Source: Planctomycetia bacterium
Lineage (GTDB): Bacteria > Planctomycetota > Planctomycetia > Gemmatales > Gemmataceae
DNA: 5,539 nucleotides
Direction: 5' to 3'
Assembly: GCA_025356615.1 (NCBI GenBank)
Contig: JANXSH010000655.1
Coordinates: 1 to 5,539, forward strand
Numbering within the stretch: the first letter of the stretch is position 1; the number at the start of each line of letters is the position of its first letter. Under the pieces are notes generated by a model that worked only from the letters and a program-made list of their open reading frames with translations, made no database searches and was not told where the DNA came from. This document shows positions 5,271 through 5,539 of the stretch, piece by piece. Position numbers and translations under genes: made by a program.

Positions 5271-5539
5271 AGCCGGTTTTCCGTTTTCAGTTTCCAGCGG
5301 GGAAGGGTAAGATATATTTCGCGCGGTCAGGGATGACACGAGAGGCGATGGAGCCGCGCACGAAGTAAGCGGGTTGGCGAGGCGAGACGATGAAGGAAGA
5401 CCGCTGGTATATTGTTTATATCCACTCATACCCATTGAATCCTGGGTTGTGGAAGACGAGAACCCCTTCGAGACGAGACCGTATTCCGCTAGGACGTCCT
5501 TGGTCCGGAAGTAAGTTAGGTCCGCCTCGAACTCGGCGA
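5271..5539. other. Right-edge region without a confident gene
   Basis: The region is clearly lower in GC than the genes to its left. It begins with a short T-rich tract (5277-5295, TTTTCCGTTTTCAGTTTCC) resembling the degenerate TTTTCAG/TTTCCG simple repeats seen in intergenic DNA of repeat-rich environmental genomes. No terminator with a T-run follows the isomerase stop. At the far right, the minus strand from 5539 inward reads AEFEADLTYFRTKDVLAEYG with GC-ending codons and could be the edge of a gene entering from the right. However, that frame runs on into the antisense of the isomerase without a natural stop. A plus-strand frame starting ATG 5390 is open to the edge but turns into an Arg/Pro-rich string and lacks a ribosome binding site. 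Confidence 0.4.

Noticed and set aside
3711..5435. 574-codon minus-strand open frame
   Set aside because: It lies antisense to the isomerase gene with its clear metal-site motifs and ribosome binding site. The translation is Arg/Ala/Val/Leu-rich without recognisable domains; it is open because GC-rich codons rarely yield stops on the opposite strand.
5390..5539. Plus-strand open frame to the right edge
   Set aside because: No ribosome binding site, an Arg/Pro-rich tail typical of a shadow frame, and no recognisable motif in 50 codons.

Overview
The window is GC-rich bacterial DNA with long GC-ending codons, so spurious antisense reading frames are common. Several features fit a planctomycete-like or similar large-genome environmental bacterium: a TIM-barrel sugar phosphate isomerase/epimerase of a type often amplified there, a GT4 glycosyltransferase, and several families of dispersed palindromic repeats. 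This taxonomic suggestion is inference only.

Layout. (1) Positions 1-878, minus strand: an ornithine cyclodeaminase/mu-crystallin family NAD(P)-binding enzyme, cut off at its C-terminus by the window edge. (2) Positions 903-1044: a long, nearly perfect inverted repeat (43-bp arms, 42 matching) rich in CACAGAG words, directly upstream of that gene. (3) Positions 1062-2249, minus strand: a complete class I PLP-dependent aminotransferase of the aspartate aminotransferase I-gamma type. (4) Positions 2250-2426: a divergent control region with a perfect 16-bp palindrome that may be an operator. (5) Positions 2427-3875, plus strand: a GT-B fold family 4 glycosyltransferase whose coding sequence is interrupted, in frame, by a GC-rich palindromic element (about 3124-3257). 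(6) Positions 3876-4097: a gap with three successive hairpins. (7) Positions 4098-5270, plus strand: a complete sugar phosphate isomerase/epimerase (AP endonuclease family 2 / xylose isomerase-like TIM barrel). (8) Positions 5271-5539: no confident gene, a short T-rich simple-sequence tract and possibly the edge of a minus-strand gene.

The two minus-strand genes both act on amino or keto acids and could be co-transcribed, but a 183-nt gap holding the long hairpin lies between them. The two plus-strand genes act on sugars (glycan assembly and sugar isomerisation) and are separated by a terminator-like hairpin, so they are probably separate units. I see no evidence that the four genes form one pathway.

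The most notable observation is the repeat inside the glycosyltransferase. Two inverted copies of a hairpin add about 45-60 residues of Pro/Gly/Ser-rich sequence between the two Rossmann domains without breaking the frame. This resembles the in-frame palindromic elements known from Rickettsia genes, but with an unrelated sequence.
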